Of a DNA stretch of 64,000 bases, positions 62,501-64,000 are shown piece after piece (position 1 is the first letter of the stretch; every line of letters begins with the position of its first letter). Below the pieces are notes generated by a model. The model had not been told where the DNA came from. It saw only the letters and a list, made by a program, of their open reading frames with translations, and searched no databases. The position numbers and the translations under genes were made by a program. The DNA comes from Tanytarsus gracilentus (lineage: Eukaryota; Arthropoda; Insecta; Diptera; Chironomidae). The DNA lies in NCBI GenBank assembly GCA_038502055.1, contig JAXRKN010000045.1, positions 4,610,501-4,674,500 of the forward strand, read 5' to 3'.

Positions 62501-64000
62501 TAAATTTTTGGTCCATCGTTCGCGTCCTTTACGTTATAATTTTTCCCCTTCTTTATACATTTGCAACTAATCAATTTTTCGTGATGAAAATGAAAATCAT
62601 GACTTAGCACGTGTGAGCAGTTGTGCCTAGGATAAATTAGTTACCGACACATAAGGCGCAAATTTGCGACACATGAGATAAAAGTTGTTGATGGCAAAAA
62701 TTCCTCATGAATATTTTATGAGGGTTGGAAAGTAAGAAACTTTGTTGCAAGAATTTTACAACGCAGTGATTGATATTTATTGGCACTTCAGAACTTTGTC
62801 CGCACTTTCGAGCTGCCATTGATTCGTTATTGTTATAGAGTCTCAGCTCTCGAGACATTTCATAACTTTTATGTGTGTGATTTTCATTGTGACATGACTA
62901 ACTTGCCACCGTTGCCTGTTGTCCAGACAATGACTCACTATTGAGTTCATATACGTGTACAAAAAATCTCTTTGTTGCTGTTGCACATGTGCGAACAGAC
63001 GAGAGAGCTGTTAATTCAATTAAAAATTGTCGTGTGAGAATTTCACGCAATATTGCAGCGGATATTAGCGATTAAAAAGCAATTACGTGGTTGTGGATTT
63101 AACTGTTGATTTTATAAAAGCTTTGGAATAAAATTTTAAAAATGATTTCTGGATTTTCTAAATTGTGTCTGAAAAAAATGTTTTTGCTCCTTAAATTATT
63201 CAAGAATGACAAGCACTTTTAAAAATACATTCGAGAACCTTTCAAAATATCCACTTTGGATATTAATCGATTTACATACTCACGATCAAATAAATCTGGA
63301 AAATACCAGCATTTATTTATTTAATTCCAAGTCAATGAAAAAAAATTGCATTTAAAACTCTCAATCTCAAATAAAAATGCTAGAAATAAAATATGGCAAC
63401 ATCGAATGTTTATAAACTGATAATTCTTATCACGAGACCAGAGCTGGAAGTATTTTTTTTTCTAAAAGTTTGAGTGGCTGATACAAAAAGGGCTCACATG
63501 AACGTGATAAGATTCCCAATGATGAAAATTTCGACCCGACAACGAAAAACGAGCTAGCGTGAGTGTGACTTAATTGAGAAATGCTCTGTTTGTCATTAGA
63601 TTTCTCTCACATCATCGCATAAAATCGAGATTTTAATCCAGACGGAATTTAATTAATTAAAAGTTTCACCTTGAACCAATGTGTTGCTTCTGACATACAA
63701 AAATGCCATTTTCAAACAACTAAAAATAAACTTTTCTTTATCATATGACATGTCATTGACTGGCTTGGAAAATTAATTAGTTGAATTCAAAATTATTTTC
63801 GTGATTTTCAAATGTCTGTAGGATGGCAGAGAGTTTATGTAGAATTCATGCTCATCTTCAAGTCAACTTTCACGTCACATGGTGTAAAGAATTTTCTATT
63901 TTTAACCACAAAATCAAATTTATTCAAACATGATGCGTAGGAGGAATTTTATTGATTTCGAGTAAAGGTCAAAGTTGATGTGCGAGGAAATTTCTAAATT
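56522..64000. other. upstream/intronic DNA of cwo, no confirmed gene
   Basis: No gene is supported. A candidate short cwo exon lies at 59540-59583 (minus), discussed in findings. Six CACGTG sites fall here. A (GT)n run occurs near 56980, and an 11-bp-stem hairpin at 59044-59087. The remainder is AT-rich without recognisable features. Confidence 0.45.

Larger units (their letters stand above)
53137..62613. promoter_or_regulatory. dispersed CACGTG E-box cluster upstream of cwo
   Basis: Perfect CACGTG hexamers start at 53137, 53506, 55226, 57328, 58708, 60461, 61467, 61619 and 62608: nine in 12.4 kb, against five in the other 51.6 kb (9890, 26122, 29071, 36153 and one in the cwo coding exon). 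CLK/CYC and CWO itself bind this sequence in Drosophila, and cwo is a direct clock target there. Individual sites are not proven functional. Confidence 0.5.

Noticed and set aside
1..64000. tRNA, rRNA, CRISPR or bacterial operon features
   Set aside because: No tRNA B-box with a foldable arm set, no rRNA-like GC-rich block and no spaced identical repeats of CRISPR type were seen.

Overview
This 64 kb window is AT-rich nuclear DNA from an insect. Genes have short introns (about 50-130 bp) with GT..AG borders, plus a few multi-kb introns. The gene set (takeout/JHBP family, clockwork orange, peritrophin, ADD1, kurz/DHX37) points to a dipteran, most likely a nematoceran such as a midge. The species is my inference and is not proven. 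No prokaryotic, viral or CRISPR features were seen.

Layout. (1) 1-25.2 kb: no convincing gene, only scattered terminal-inverted-repeat elements (3.3, 6.3-7.1, 14.5 and 23.1 kb) in long low-complexity AT-rich sequence. (2) 25.2-31.2 kb, minus: a complete six-exon takeout/JHBP-like secreted lipid carrier. Its two large introns hold a Helentron-like repeat and a dead hAT transposon with an intact 8-bp target duplication. (3) 32.9-34.7 kb, minus: a protein derived from a RecQ (WRN-like) helicase that has lost the first ATPase lobe but keeps the zinc and RQC regions. (4) 34.9-36.0 kb: four related small secreted cysteine-rich proteins in two tail-to-tail pairs. One pair overlaps as ATGA and the other is separated by 25 bp, which suggests dicistronic mRNAs. 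(5) 36.2-41 kb, minus: kurz (DHX37, ribosome biogenesis) and TIPRL (TOR/PP2A regulator). (6) 43.7-48.5 kb: a three-domain peritrophin and, 4 kb away, a recent one-domain partial duplicate that carries the same promoter. They flank ADD1 (plus), a heterochromatin ADD-domain protein whose first intron may contain the first peritrophin. (7) 49.7-51.6 kb, minus: clockwork orange (cwo), all exons except the 5'-most. Its upstream 12 kb is enriched in CACGTG E-boxes and holds two further copies of the Helentron-like repeat with 120-bp tandem units.

Exon boundaries were read by eye from frame continuity and splice sites; the reading frame closes in every multi-exon gene described. Functional names rest on family resemblance recognised from the translated sequence, since no database search was possible.
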